From: Oscillospiraceae bacterium
GTDB taxonomy: Bacteria > Bacillota > Clostridia > Oscillospirales > Ruminococcaceae
Assembly: GCA_029006135.1 (NCBI GenBank)
Contig: JAQXGE010000033.1
Span: 1-64,000, forward strand
Reading direction: 5' to 3'
DNA length: 64,000 nucleotides
The notes under the pieces were generated by a model, which did not search any database, was not told the origin of the DNA, and saw only the letters and a program-made list of their open reading frames with translations. The position numbers and the translations under genes were made by a program. Below, piece by piece: positions 35,011 through 43,782 of the stretch. Positions within the stretch are counted from its first letter, which is position 1, and every line of letters starts with the position of its first letter.

Positions 35011-35841
35011 ATGAAATATAAAGTTCTGGCGCTTGACCTGGACGGAACCCTTACCAATGAAGCTAAAGTCATCACGCCCCGTACCAAGGCGGCTTTGCTT
35101 GCCGCCGCTGACCGGGGCGTTCGTATCGTACTGGCAAGCGGCCGGCCGACCGTCGGCATTGAACCGCTGGCCCGGGAACTTGAACTGGATAAGCGCGGCG
35201 GCTGTATTCTGAGCTATAACGGCGGCAAAATTATTGACTGCAAGACCGGTGATACCCTCGTGCAGTATGCGTTCCCGCCGGATTTGATTGAAACCGTCTG
35301 CACGTTTGCCCGCTACTGGAATGTTGTCCCGCTGACCTATGACGGCAGCGGAATCGTGACGGAAAACGCCGCAAGCCCCTATGTGGCCGAGGAAGCCCGC
35401 ATCAACCGCATTCCGGTGCGGGAAGTGCCGGATTTGCCCAAAGAAGTCACATGGCCCATCAACAAAATGCTCCTTGTGGGCGACCCTGTTGATATGCCCC
35501 ATGTGGAGGAGCTCATGCAGCAGAAGTTTGCCGGCAAACTCTCCATTTACCGCTCGGCGCCTTTCTTTATCGAAACCATGCCGCTTGGCGTGGAAAAATC
35601 CGCCTCCCTTGCGCTGCTGCTGAAAACGATGGGCCTTGGCCCGGAAAATCTGATGGCCTGCGGTGATGGGTGGAATGACCTGCCGATGATTCAGTTTGCC
35701 GGTCTGGGTGTCGCTATGGGCAACGCCGTGCCGCCCGTCAAGGCGGCGGCCGGGTATGTGACGGCCGATAATGAGCATGACGGCGTGGCACAGGCGGTGG
35801 AAAAGTTTATCCTGGAAGAAAACACGGAGGCAGGGCAGTGA
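35011..35841 (+). CDS. Cof-type HAD-family phosphatase
   Basis: A 276-residue cytoplasmic HAD hydrolase with a C2-type cap. Motif I is LALDLDGTLTN with the nucleophilic Asp, motif II is ASGRP, the conserved Lys lies around EKSASL, and motif IV is CGDGWNDLPM. This group dephosphorylates sugar phosphates, FMN or pyridoxal phosphate, and sequence alone does not show which. ATG 35011 sits six bases from GAGG; ATG 35005 is an alternative. It overlaps the next gene by four bases (GTGA). Confidence 0.87.
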   Translation: MKYKVLALDLDGTLTNEAKVITPRTKAALLAAADRGVRIVLASGRPTVGIEPLARELELDKRGGCILSYNGGKIIDCKTGDTLVQYAFPPDLIETVCTFARYWNVVPLTYDGSGIVTENAASPYVAEEARINRIPVREVPDLPKEVTWPINKMLLVGDPVDMPHVEELMQQKFAGKLSIYRSAPFFIETMPLGVEKSASLALLLKTMGLGPENLMACGDGWNDLPMIQFAGLGVAMGNAVPPVKAAAGYVTADNEHDGVAQAVEKFILEENTEAGQ

Positions 35842-36803
35842 ATTTAATCGTTTTTGATTTGGAATGGAACATGGGCAATGCCCCCTACACTTTTAATTAT
35901 CACGGCTCGGAACTGACCCTGCGGGGGGAAATTGTTCAGATTGGTGCGGTTCGCATCAATGAGAAGGCGGAAGTGCTGGACACTTTTGAGATGACCCTGC
36001 GCCCCCGCCTGTTCCGCCGTCTGCATTGGCGCATTGCGCAGGTGACGGGGCTTTCTCAGGGGGACCTCGAAGCCGGAATCCCCATCGCGGAAGGCCTGCG
36101 CCGCTTCAAGGAATGGGCCGGCCCGGACGCGGAGTTTGCCGAGTGGGGCCTTGATGATGTCCCCGTACTCAAGCAGAATCTTTTCCTTTATAATCTTGAT
36201 GAGTCCTGGCCGCAGCGGTGGTATGACCTGCAGCAGATTTTCCTCAAGACCTTCCCGCGCAGGGAAGGGGAGGGCATGACGCTTGAGAGCGTTGTAGAAC
36301 GCCTTGGCATCCCCAAGGACGGCTCCTTCCACAATGCGCTGGACGATGCGCTGTATACGGTCAAGGTCTGCCAGCGCCTGCCCTTGGCGGAAGGACTGGC
36401 CGAATACCCTGACGAGGAGACCCAGCTGAAAACAGCGCTCCTCAACGGCCTTGATTCCGAAGTGTACGATGTGCAGGTCTTTCCCCGCCACCTCGACCAC
36501 GATGCCTACAAAACAGACCCGAAACTGTGCAAAGTTGCGTGCCCGTTCTGCGGTGAGGAACTGCAGCTCAATGATATCTGGCTCAAGCGCGGCAATACCG
36601 GCTATTATACCGAGGGCACCTGCCCCGCGCACGGGCCGTGGTTCGTGCGGTTCAAGCTCAGCCGCCGCGACGGACTGCACTGGAACTTCGCCCGCTGTGT
36701 TGAGACAGTGCGCCCGGAAAGCTATGCGCGCTACAAAAAACTTGAAGCCTCCCAGCGGGAGCGAATCCGCCTGAAAGCCGAAAAGCAGGCGGCACTCAAG
36801 TGA
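35838..36803 (+). CDS. DEDDh 3'-5' exonuclease with C-terminal zinc-finger-like region
   Basis: A 321-residue protein. The N-terminal exonuclease domain has motif I VFDLEWN, motif II around EFAEWGLDDV and motif III HNALDDALYT, fitting the KapD/RNase T-like DEDDh family. A C-terminal segment (CPFCGEE, then CPAHG) may bind zinc. It starts at GTG 35838, overlapping the HAD gene stop. Nucleic acid substrate unknown; KapD itself is an RNA-related or sporulation-inhibitor exonuclease homologue. Confidence 0.8.
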   Translation: MNLIVFDLEWNMGNAPYTFNYHGSELTLRGEIVQIGAVRINEKAEVLDTFEMTLRPRLFRRLHWRIAQVTGLSQGDLEAGIPIAEGLRRFKEWAGPDAEFAEWGLDDVPVLKQNLFLYNLDESWPQRWYDLQQIFLKTFPRREGEGMTLESVVERLGIPKDGSFHNALDDALYTVKVCQRLPLAEGLAEYPDEETQLKTALLNGLDSEVYDVQVFPRHLDHDAYKTDPKLCKVACPFCGEELQLNDIWLKRGNTGYYTEGTCPAHGPWFVRFKLSRRDGLHWNFARCVETVRPESYARYKKLEASQRERIRLKAEKQAALK

Positions 36804-36850
36804 GACAGGGAAAAGGCTGAATCTTTTTCCAAAAATCAATGACCTAAATC

Positions 36851-36890
36851 AAAGGCGCCCTCTGCACGTTAAGCACAGAGGACGCCTTTT
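36851..36890. terminator. Bidirectional intrinsic terminator
   Basis: AAAGGCG and CGCCTTTT arms with an inner CCTCTG/CAGAGG stem lie between the convergent exonuclease and flavoredoxin genes. Confidence 0.8.
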
Positions 36891-36911
36891 GGTTTTATAT
36901 ATTTTGGAACG

Positions 36912-37484
36912 TTATTTCCGCTTCTTTTTCTTGCGGACACTGTACCCGAAGGTGCCCAGACGCCGCCCGAGGGCCAGATAGTCCCCGTGGGAGTAGACAA
37001 TGAGCTTGGCGCGGTTCAAACAGAGCTTGCCGCTCTCATCCAGCAGGCTTTCGTCCACGTCCACGGCCACAACCTCCGCTAAGAACAAATCATGGCTGCC
37101 CAGCGGAATCTGCTGGGTCACCCGACATTCAAGATTCAGCGGGCTTTCCTCCAAAAGGACGGTCCCCACCTTGGCGGCCGGGGCGGGCGTTAAGCCCAGT
37201 GCAGCAAATTTGTCCACATCCCGCCCGCTCTTGACGCCGCACCAGTCAACGGCACGCACGAGCGATTCGGTGGGCAGGTTTACCACAAACTCGCCGCTTT
37301 CGGCAATCAGGTGATGGCTGTACCGCTCCGGCCGCACGCTGATGGACAGCATGGAGGGCTGTGTGCAGATGGTTCCGCACCAGCCGACCGTAATGAGGTT
37401 GGGGTGGTCCTTCGGCCCGCAGCTTACAAGAACAGGCGGCTCGGGGTTGAGCAGGGTGGAGCCTTTCCAAACTTGACGGCTCAT
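36912..37484 (-). CDS. Flavin reductase-like (flavoredoxin) FMN-binding protein
   Basis: A 190-residue flavin-reductase/flavoredoxin split-barrel protein. The N-terminal GSTLLNPEPPVLVSCG and ITVGWCGTICTQPSMLSISVRPERYSHH stretch is typical of FMN-binding members in anaerobes. A Lys/Arg-rich tail ends the protein. The ATG at 37484 is eight bases from AAGGAG; ATG 37490 overlaps the stop of the upstream regulator gene (ATGA) but is only two bases from that site. It is co-transcribed with a Crp/Fnr regulator. Function is probably electron transfer or flavin reduction. Confidence 0.8.
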   Translation of the reverse strand: MSRQVWKGSTLLNPEPPVLVSCGPKDHPNLITVGWCGTICTQPSMLSISVRPERYSHHLIAESGEFVVNLPTESLVRAVDWCGVKSGRDVDKFAALGLTPAPAAKVGTVLLEESPLNLECRVTQQIPLGSHDLFLAEVVAVDVDESLLDESGKLCLNRAKLIVYSHGDYLALGRRLGTFGYSVRKKKKRK

Positions 37485-37486
37485 GG

Positions 37487-38185
37487 TCATCTCTCCTTTT
37501 TCTGTGCCCGAAGGCTGTTTTTGTCAAGAATTTTGAAGCTGCCGCGCCAGCATTCAATCAGTCCCTCCCGCTGCATCCGTCCTAACTCCCGGCTCAGGGC
37601 GCTGCGGTCGCAGTTGAGGTATTGGGCAAGAGCTGAACGGGTCATTGAAGTTTCAAATGTGTCACTCTCTGCCCGCTTTGCCTCATCCAATAGCCAGATT
37701 GCAATACGCTCGCGCAGACTTTTGCAGATGAGCAATTCCAGCCGCTGGTCGAGCGCAAAGTATTTGTCGCTGATGGTCAAAATCAGGTTGCGGAGCAGCT
37801 GCAGATGCGCCGGGTGAAGACACCGGCAGGGGGACATGACCCGCTCATACGGCAGATACAGTGCGGTGCAGTCTGTTTCCGCCGTAATGGTGACAGGGCT
37901 TTTCTGGCTGGAACCGGATAGCACATCTGCAAACACACCGCCCGGTCCCATGCAGGCAACTGTTACGTCACTCCCGTCCGGGGATGGCTTGGCCGCAGTG
38001 ATGCGCCCTTCGAGCAAAATTCCCGCTTCACGCGCGGAATCCCCCGCAAGAAGCAGAATTTCCCCTTTTGAAAACTGCCTCACGCGGGGGTCAAGGCAGG
38101 GGAGAAGCTGGTCCAAATCTTCATCGCTGAGTCCGCGCATTAAAGGCGTTGTGCGCAGCAGCGGATAAAACGGCGAAAGATCCAT
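37487..38185 (-). CDS. Crp/Fnr-family transcriptional regulator
   Basis: A 232-residue regulator with a cNMP-type sensor domain (FSKGEILLLAGDSAREAGILLEG) and a C-terminal winged helix (MTRSALAQYLNCDRSALSRELGRMQREGLIE). Several Cys residues (CMG, CTA, CRCLH) could hold a metal or redox group, but the spacing is not the classical FNR one. The start is ATG 38185 with GGGAGG. It is divergent from an ABC importer operon and upstream of flavoredoxin, which makes both plausible targets. Confidence 0.85.
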   Translation of the reverse strand: MDLSPFYPLLRTTPLMRGLSDEDLDQLLPCLDPRVRQFSKGEILLLAGDSAREAGILLEGRITAAKPSPDGSDVTVACMGPGGVFADVLSGSSQKSPVTITAETDCTALYLPYERVMSPCRCLHPAHLQLLRNLILTISDKYFALDQRLELLICKSLRERIAIWLLDEAKRAESDTFETSMTRSALAQYLNCDRSALSRELGRMQREGLIECWRGSFKILDKNSLRAQKKER

Positions 38186-38306
38186 GGCGCATCCTCCCAA
38201 ATGTTGCTGCGGCAACAGACAATTTGCTTATATTATAGTATAGTAAACCGGCAAAAGCAAGAGCGCAGGGTTCTGCGCTTTGCCTGATAGAGGAGGAAAA
38301 TAAAGA

Positions 38307-39347
38307 ATGAAAAAGTTTTTGTCGATTTGCATCGCAGCGATGCTGGCACTGTCGCTCGCTGGCTGCGGTGCTTCTTCAGTGTCCGAAACCCCGGCGGCAT
38401 CCTCACAGCCCGCCGCACAGTCTGACGCACAGTCGGCTGAACAGCAAAAGACGAGTGAACCGCTTCGCATCGCGGGACTTAAAGGTCCCACCACGATGGG
38501 CCTTGTCAACCTCATGGCGGGGGAGAACGCCGGAAGCTACGAGTTTTCCATGTACGGTTCGGCTGATGAGATTGTGCCGCTGCTCGTCAAAGGCGAACTG
38601 GATGCCGCCGCAGTGCCTGCGAACCTCGCAGCAGCGCTTTACAGCAAAACGTCCGCCGCTGTTCAGGTGGCCTGCATCAACACGCTGGGCGTCCTTTATG
38701 TGGTGGAAAAGGGGGAAAACATCCATTCGGTGTCTGACCTCAAAGGCACCACGATTCTCTCAACCGGCAAGGGAACCACGCCGGAATACGTCCTGCGCTA
38801 TGTTCTTGCACAGAACGGCATTGACCCTGATAACGATGTGAGGATTGAATACCTGAGCGAAGCAACCGAGGTCGCCGCTCGCCTGACGGCTGACGAATCA
38901 GAAAACGGCACCGTGACGGCCATGCTCCCGCAGCCTTTTGTCACGAGCGTTGTCGCACAGAGCGAGGGCGCAGTTCGTGTGGCGCTGGATATGAATGAAG
39001 AATGGCAGAAAACCGCTGGCAGCCGCCTGGTCACCGGTGTGCTGGTGGCGCGCCGCGATGCCATTGAAAACAATCCTGAACGCTTTGCGGATTTCCTGAC
39101 TGCCTACAAGGCCAGTGTTGAAGCCGCCAACAAGGATACGGCAGGAACGGCCGCTCTGTGCGAGGAGTACGGCATTGTTGCAAAAGCCGCTCTTGCCGAA
39201 AAAGCCCTGCCCGCCTGCAACATTGTCTTTGAGACGGGCGATGAGATGAAAACGGATTTGCAGAATTACTATCAGGTACTTTTTGACGCTGACCCCGCCA
39301 GTGTGGGCGGTCAGATTCCTGATGAAAACTTCTACTATGCAAACTGA
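38307..39347 (+). CDS. ABC transporter substrate-binding lipoprotein, SsuA/THI5-like
   Basis: A 346-residue lipoprotein with a lipobox (LSLAGC), so Cys21 would be lipidated. A Ser/Ala/Gln-rich linker is followed by a periplasmic-binding type II fold. The domain looks like the NMT1/THI5/SsuA group (KGELDAAAVPANLAAALY, LKGTTILSTGKGTTPEYVLRY), used for sulfonates, taurine, nitrate or thiamine precursors. The ligand cannot be decided from sequence. It overlaps the permease gene by 11 bases. Confidence 0.82.
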   Translation: MKKFLSICIAAMLALSLAGCGASSVSETPAASSQPAAQSDAQSAEQQKTSEPLRIAGLKGPTTMGLVNLMAGENAGSYEFSMYGSADEIVPLLVKGELDAAAVPANLAAALYSKTSAAVQVACINTLGVLYVVEKGENIHSVSDLKGTTILSTGKGTTPEYVLRYVLAQNGIDPDNDVRIEYLSEATEVAARLTADESENGTVTAMLPQPFVTSVVAQSEGAVRVALDMNEEWQKTAGSRLVTGVLVARRDAIENNPERFADFLTAYKASVEAANKDTAGTAALCEEYGIVAKAALAEKALPACNIVFETGDEMKTDLQNYYQVLFDADPASVGGQIPDENFYYAN

Positions 39348-40110
39348 AAAGAAAACACCTTTTTGGCAAACGCTGCTGGCGGTGCTGTTCTGGGCGGCAG
39401 TCTGGCAGCTGCTTGCCGGGGTGCTGGGGCATAACGGTCTGTTCCTTGCCTCACCCTTTGAAACGCTGCGGGCGCTTGCGGGACTTTTGCCCACGGCGGA
39501 GTTCTGGCAGCGGATTTTGTTCAGCGCACTGCGGATTCTTGCGGGCTTTGTACTTGCCGTGGCGGCGGGGCTGTTCCTTGGCGCGGCAGGGGCCAGATGG
39601 AATTGGCTGAGGGTACTTATCTCGCCGGTCATGCAGCTGATTCGAGCCATGCCGGTGGCGAGCTTTGTTATTCTGGCACTGCTCTGGGTCAGCGGAAAAA
39701 ATCTCTCAGTGGTGGTCAGCTTCACCCATGTCCTGCCGGTGATTTATGCCGGCGTGCTGGGCGGCATTGCCGACACGGACCGTCAGCTGCTGGAAATGGC
39801 AAAAGTCTACCGGATGCCGCTGATTAAACGTCTGCGGTATATCTGGCTGCCCGGCGTGTTCCCGTCTTTTTGTGAAAGCTGCATTGCCGCTATGGGTATG
39901 TGCTGGAAAAGCGGTGTCTCCGCGGAGGTTATCGGCCTGCCGGATCACAGCGTGGGGGATGCGCTCTACCGTGCAAAAATCACCCTTTCAACGCCGGAAG
40001 TTTTTGCCTGGACGCTCGTCATCGTGCTGCTTTCGGCCGCACTGTCCGCCCTTGCGTCCTGGGGACTGCACGCCGTTAAACGGCATCTTTGCGGGGAGGT
40101 GAGCGCGTGA
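39337..40110 (+). CDS. ABC transporter permease, SsuC/TauC-like
   Basis: A 257-residue inner-membrane permease with about six helices and the EAA-like loop EMAKVYRMPLIKRLRYIWLP. Its family is that of SsuC/TauC/ThiX permeases. The start is uncertain: ATG 39337 overlaps the end of the binding-protein gene and lacks a good ribosome-binding site, while ATG 39322 and TTG 39283 are in-frame options. Translation is probably coupled. Confidence 0.85.
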   Translation: MQTEKKTPFWQTLLAVLFWAAVWQLLAGVLGHNGLFLASPFETLRALAGLLPTAEFWQRILFSALRILAGFVLAVAAGLFLGAAGARWNWLRVLISPVMQLIRAMPVASFVILALLWVSGKNLSVVVSFTHVLPVIYAGVLGGIADTDRQLLEMAKVYRMPLIKRLRYIWLPGVFPSFCESCIAAMGMCWKSGVSAEVIGLPDHSVGDALYRAKITLSTPEVFAWTLVIVLLSAALSALASWGLHAVKRHLCGEVSA

Positions 40111-40691
40111 TTGCAATCAGCCATCTGAACAAGACGTTCGCCGCAAAGCCGGTATTGCAGGATGTTGAATTGACAGTCACCGGTCCTATTGTGCTGATGG
40201 GAGCTTCAGGATGCGGAAAAACAACGCTGCTGCGGATCCTCATGGGACTTGAAACACCGGATTCCGGAGAGGTGACCGGCGTTGGCCCCATCGGCGCGGT
40301 CTTTCAGGAAAGTCGGCTCTGCCCCCAGCTCACCGCTCCGGCCAATATCTGTTTGACGGGCGGCGGCGTGACGGAAGAGCAGGCGCGTGAGGCGCTTATC
40401 GCGCTCGGCTTTGCGCAGGGGGAACTGGCACTGCCGGCTTCCAAACTTTCCGGCGGGCAGCAGCGCCGCACGGCACTGCTCCGGGCACTCCTTTGCCGCA
40501 CGGCACGGACGCTCTTGCTGGATGAACCCTTCACCGGCATGGATGCGGAACTGGTCGAGCGCGCCGCCGCTTTGACAAAACAGCTGGTGAATGGGCGGGA
40601 CACGATTCTTGTCACCCATGACCGCCGTGCCGCGGATTTCCTTGGCTGGCCGGTTTATGAGCTGAATGATAACCAAATACGGTGCAGATAA
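40107..40691 (+). CDS. ABC transporter ATPase, SsuB/TauB-like
   Basis: A 194-residue ATPase, short for its family. Walker A is GASGCGKTT, the Q-loop VFQESRL, the signature LSGGQQRR and Walker B LLLDEPFTG. The GTG at 40107 overlaps the permease stop (GTGA) and has a GGAGG site seven bases upstream. It completes a three-gene importer with the preceding two genes. Confidence 0.9.
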   Translation: MIAISHLNKTFAAKPVLQDVELTVTGPIVLMGASGCGKTTLLRILMGLETPDSGEVTGVGPIGAVFQESRLCPQLTAPANICLTGGGVTEEQAREALIALGFAQGELALPASKLSGGQQRRTALLRALLCRTARTLLLDEPFTGMDAELVERAAALTKQLVNGRDTILVTHDRRAADFLGWPVYELNDNQIRCR

Positions 40692-40727
40692 AACGGAGGC
40701 GGAACTTTTGTGTTCCGCCCCGTTTTC
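40692..40727. terminator. Bidirectional intrinsic terminator
   Basis: GGCGGAAC/GTTCCGCC arms with flanking ACGG/CCGT and a TTTT tail separate the convergent ABC importer and antiporter genes. Confidence 0.8.
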
Positions 40728-40731
40728 ACTT

Positions 40732-42357
40732 TCAGATTTCGCTGTCGCTGTGATGGATGAGCAAAAGGTCGCCGGGATGCAGGTCTGTGTCACCGTCCGG
40801 AATCAGCCATTGATCGTTCCTTTCAATCAGAACAATGAGGGACTCTTCCTGCCGCGGCAAATCGCTGACGCGGGTGATGCTTTCGCCGCTTAAGTCCTGT
40901 GCGGTCAGCCGCCGTGTGGTCATGCTTACTTCCTCAAGATCGCTGTGCGCGGCGGGAGCACAGAGAATCAGCTGATCCCCAGCCATTAAAACGGTGGAGC
41001 CGTTCGGGGCAAACCGGCTGTCCTGACGCCGGACGGAAGCAATGATTGTCTGCGGCGGCAGAGCAATTTCCCGCAAAGGCCTGCCGCACCAGCCGTGCCT
41101 CTCAGGAAGCTCGACCCGGATGAACTGCACGGGGGCTTCCTCGTTATAGTCAGTAAAGGTTTTCATGACGTCGGCACCCTCGGCGGTGTCAATCATCCGG
41201 AGCCTGCGGGCAACGGCGGGCAGAAGCGACCCCTGAATCCCGATGGAAAGAAGCACGACAACAAAAACAATGTGGAAAATATCCAGGTCGGTTACGGCGG
41301 GACTGATGACGGTCATGACGGCAAAAACGATGGAGGCCGCGCCGCGCAGGCCGGACCAGCTGACAAGCAACTTCTGCCCAAGGCTGCCGCCAAAAGGTTT
41401 CAGCAGCAAAAATACAGCGGCCGGCCGTGCCGCAAAGGTGAGGAACAGCGCAATACCCAGCGCGGGAACAATGACCTGCGGCATCTGGGAAGGCGTACTC
41501 AGCAGACCGAGCAGGAAGAACAGCACGACCTGCATCATGCCGGTCAGCCCGTCAAAGAAAGATACAAGGGTGCGCTTGTTTTTGATTCCGCTGTTGCCCA
41601 TCACGATGCCGGTAATGTAAACACTGAGGTACCCGTTGCCGCCAAGTGCTTCCGGTGCGGCGTAAGCAAACAGTGCCGCCGCAACAACAAACACGGTGTC
41701 AAATCCGGCCGCGCCAAAGCGCAGCCGGCTCATCAGCCGGGAGGCCGCAATGCCCGCCGCAAAGCCGATGGCAAGCCCCCAAAAGATCTGTGTTGCAAGC
41801 ATTCGCAGAACCTCGCCGCCCGTGACCTGCCCCTGCATGGCAATGAGCAGCAGCGAGGTCAGCATATAAGCGCAGGGGTCATTGGAGCCGCTCTCTACTT
41901 CGAGCAGGGAGGAGGTGTTTTCTTTCAGTGCAAGGTTCCGCGCGCGAAGGATGGAAAACACCGATGCGGCATCAGTGGAGCCGAGAACAGCGCCAATCAG
42001 CAAACTTTCCAGCAGCGGGAAGCCCAGCACAAAATGGCAGAAAACACCGGTGAGCAGTGCTGTCATCACAACGCCCAGGCTGGAAAGCAGAATGGATTGC
42101 GCTGCAACGGGCTTCGCCGCCTTCCAGCTTGTGCCAAATCCACCGTAAAACATGATGAAAATCAGTGCGAAGGAAGAAACTTGGGAAGCAAACTCATAAT
42201 TGTCAAAGGGAATCTTGAGCAGCCCGTCCGAGCCGAACAGCATCCCGAGCAGAATGAACGCAAGCAGGGCAGGAACCCCTAAACGGGAGGAAAGTTTGTT
42301 GAAAGCAACACTGGAGAACAAAACGAGCGCGGCGAACAGCAAAAGGTATACAGGCAT
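40732..42357 (-). CDS. Cation/proton antiporter (NhaP2/CvrA-like) with TrkA-C domains
   Basis: A 541-residue CPA1-type antiporter with about 12 helices in the first 390 residues. The ion-site region is LGSTDAASVFS and EVESGSNDP. Two C-terminal TrkA-C (RCK_C)-like modules follow (PERHGWCGRPLREIALPPQT, and LIVLIERNDQWLIPDGD with DLHPGDLLL). It probably exchanges K+ or Na+ for H+ and supports pH or osmotic balance. The start ATG 42357 has an AAGGAG site. Confidence 0.87.
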   Translation of the reverse strand: MPVYLLLFAALVLFSSVAFNKLSSRLGVPALLAFILLGMLFGSDGLLKIPFDNYEFASQVSSFALIFIMFYGGFGTSWKAAKPVAAQSILLSSLGVVMTALLTGVFCHFVLGFPLLESLLIGAVLGSTDAASVFSILRARNLALKENTSSLLEVESGSNDPCAYMLTSLLLIAMQGQVTGGEVLRMLATQIFWGLAIGFAAGIAASRLMSRLRFGAAGFDTVFVVAAALFAYAAPEALGGNGYLSVYITGIVMGNSGIKNKRTLVSFFDGLTGMMQVVLFFLLGLLSTPSQMPQVIVPALGIALFLTFAARPAAVFLLLKPFGGSLGQKLLVSWSGLRGAASIVFAVMTVISPAVTDLDIFHIVFVVVLLSIGIQGSLLPAVARRLRMIDTAEGADVMKTFTDYNEEAPVQFIRVELPERHGWCGRPLREIALPPQTIIASVRRQDSRFAPNGSTVLMAGDQLILCAPAAHSDLEEVSMTTRRLTAQDLSGESITRVSDLPRQEESLIVLIERNDQWLIPDGDTDLHPGDLLLIHHSDSEI

Positions 42358-42485
42358 GACGGCTCCTTTCCGGAAATTAGTCCAAAATCTTTATACTATC
42401 TTAATTCTACCATACATCAACGCAGGAATGCCACAAATAATTTGTAAACACTTTCGCTTGGTTTGGCTTGCATATTTGTCAGGAA

Positions 42486-42494
42486 TGATATAAT
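42486..42494 (+). promoter_or_regulatory. Extended -10 promoter of the sortase gene
   Basis: TGATATAAT is an extended -10 element; a TTGCAT 15 bases upstream is a weak -35 candidate. Confidence 0.45.
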
Positions 42495-42541
42495 ATAAAA
42501 TCGGTTGTTTTTGAGAATCATTTTTAAGGGAGAACATCGAA

Positions 42542-43477
42542 ATGGCAAAAATTCACCGTGATCCAAGCCCGTATATTCACAATGCAGGCACGGAAGAACG
42601 CGAGGAAAAAATGTCCGCCGCGCCGGCAGAACGCGAGCAATACCAGGAAAATTCGGAGAATGAGCAGGAGATTCAGCAGGATACCCCGAAAAAATCCAGC
42701 CGCGGGCAGTGGCTTTATACGGCGGCAATCATTTTCTTTGCCGGCGTTTTCCTGTTGAGCGCCGCCATGCTGATTAAACGCTATGCGGAGGACCGCCGCG
42801 CAGAGAACGCATTTTCCGACCTTGCCGCGCTTGCGGAGAAGCCAGCTGCCGTTTCGGATAAAAACACGGAGATCCAGCAGACAGACGATGGATCCGACAT
42901 TGGCAATGCCGAAAGATTCAGTGCATTGGTTCAAAAGAATCCGGATTTTATCGGGTGGATCTCCATTGAAGGAACCAACCTTGATTTTCCGGTCATGCAT
43001 AAACCGGATGTGAAAGATTTTTATCTGCGCCATGATTTTGACGGGGCGTACAGCAACTACGGTGTGCCGTACTTGGATGAGGACTGCACACTCAGTGAAA
43101 CACAGCGCAGCGAAAATCTGATTATTTACGGACATAATATGAAAACCGGCACGATTTTTGGCTGCCTGACCGACTACAAAAAAGCCGATACATACAGCAA
43201 ACACCCCGTTATCCAATTTGATACGCTTTATGACAGCGGAACCTATGAGGTCTTTGCCGCCTTTGCCATTGACGTGGTGGAGGATCAGTCGTTTGACTAT
43301 TATAACAAAATCGATATGGATGAAGATCAATACAATGACTTTGTTGCGGAGGTCAAGCGCCGCAGCGATGTGGACAGCGGCATCACGCCGGTGTACGGGG
43401 AGGACCTTTTGACTCTGTCAACCTGTGAGTATTCCACAGCAAACGGCCGATATGTGGTCTGCGCAAGGCGATGCTAA
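42542..43477 (+). CDS. srtB: Class B sortase
   Basis: A 311-residue membrane-anchored transpeptidase. A hydrophilic Glu/Gln-rich N terminus of about 60 residues precedes one membrane segment (about 57-80), giving a type II topology with the catalytic domain outside. Catalytic residues are visible as His in YGHNMKTG, Cys near residue 295 in LSTCEYS and Arg in NGRYVV. It would attach surface proteins carrying an NPxTG-like or LPxTG-like signal, but no substrate gene lies nearby. Start ATG 42542 with GGGAGA. Confidence 0.92.
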   Translation: MAKIHRDPSPYIHNAGTEEREEKMSAAPAEREQYQENSENEQEIQQDTPKKSSRGQWLYTAAIIFFAGVFLLSAAMLIKRYAEDRRAENAFSDLAALAEKPAAVSDKNTEIQQTDDGSDIGNAERFSALVQKNPDFIGWISIEGTNLDFPVMHKPDVKDFYLRHDFDGAYSNYGVPYLDEDCTLSETQRSENLIIYGHNMKTGTIFGCLTDYKKADTYSKHPVIQFDTLYDSGTYEVFAAFAIDVVEDQSFDYYNKIDMDEDQYNDFVAEVKRRSDVDSGITPVYGEDLLTLSTCEYSTANGRYVVCARRC

Positions 43478-43574
43478 GGGGGAAAGATACAGAACTTCCC
43501 GTTGTGCTGCGATGAAAGAAAAAACAAAACGAGAAAAAGCAGGGGAAAACTTCATTTTCTTTTGAATATTGACC

Positions 43575-43608
43575 GGGAAACACCGTTTTTAGGGCTTCCC
43601 GCTTTTTA
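43575..43608 (+). terminator. Possible terminator after sortase
   Basis: A short 6-bp stem (43575-43580 with 43597-43602) with a long loop precedes CTTTTTAT. It is a weak hairpin. Confidence 0.4.
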
Positions 43609-43612
43609 TACT

Positions 43613-43641
43613 TGCGTCTAAGGAGAAAATGTGGTATCCTA
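43613..43641 (+). promoter_or_regulatory. Promoter of a candidate small RNA
   Basis: TTGCGT and TATCCT are spaced by 17 bases, with a TGG extended -10 dinucleotide motif directly before the -10. Confidence 0.5.
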
Positions 43642-43647
43642 TTCTTT

Positions 43648-43744
43648 GCGCACAGCTTCCTTGAGAAGTCTTATGGTGTAAGAAACCGGAAAGGGAGAAT
43701 GGCGCAGGGCGGCCGCAGCCCTTGGCGGCCGCCCTCTTTTTTTC
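43648..43744 (+). ncRNA. Candidate small RNA or attenuated leader upstream of glmS
   Basis: A promoter-to-terminator unit of about 95 bases with no convincing reading frame. It ends in a strong intrinsic terminator: 11-bp GC stem (43706-43716 with 43725-43735), 8-base loop and T-run at 43737-43743. It does not match the SRP RNA core, 6S RNA or the glmS ribozyme. It lies between the sortase and glmS promoters. Confidence 0.4.
43706..43744 (+). terminator. Strong intrinsic terminator upstream of glmS
   Basis: GC-only stem of 11 bp followed by CTTTTTTT. It ends the candidate small RNA and insulates glmS from the sortase gene. Confidence 0.9.
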
Positions 43745-43753
43745 AAAAAAGGG

Positions 43754-43782
43754 TAGACGAATGGATTGAAAAAGCATATACT
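43754..43782 (+). promoter_or_regulatory. Probable glmS promoter with structured leader
   Basis: TAGACG and TATACT are separated by 17 bases. The leader (about 43789-43925) contains a GGAACTGC/GCAGTTCC hairpin (43883-43903 region) inside GGGC/GCCC. No glmS ribozyme core was found. Confidence 0.5.

Noticed and set aside
43648..43744. Small SRP RNA (ffs)
   Set aside because: CCGGAAAGG occurs, but the GUCAGG...AAGCAGCC apical core is absent.
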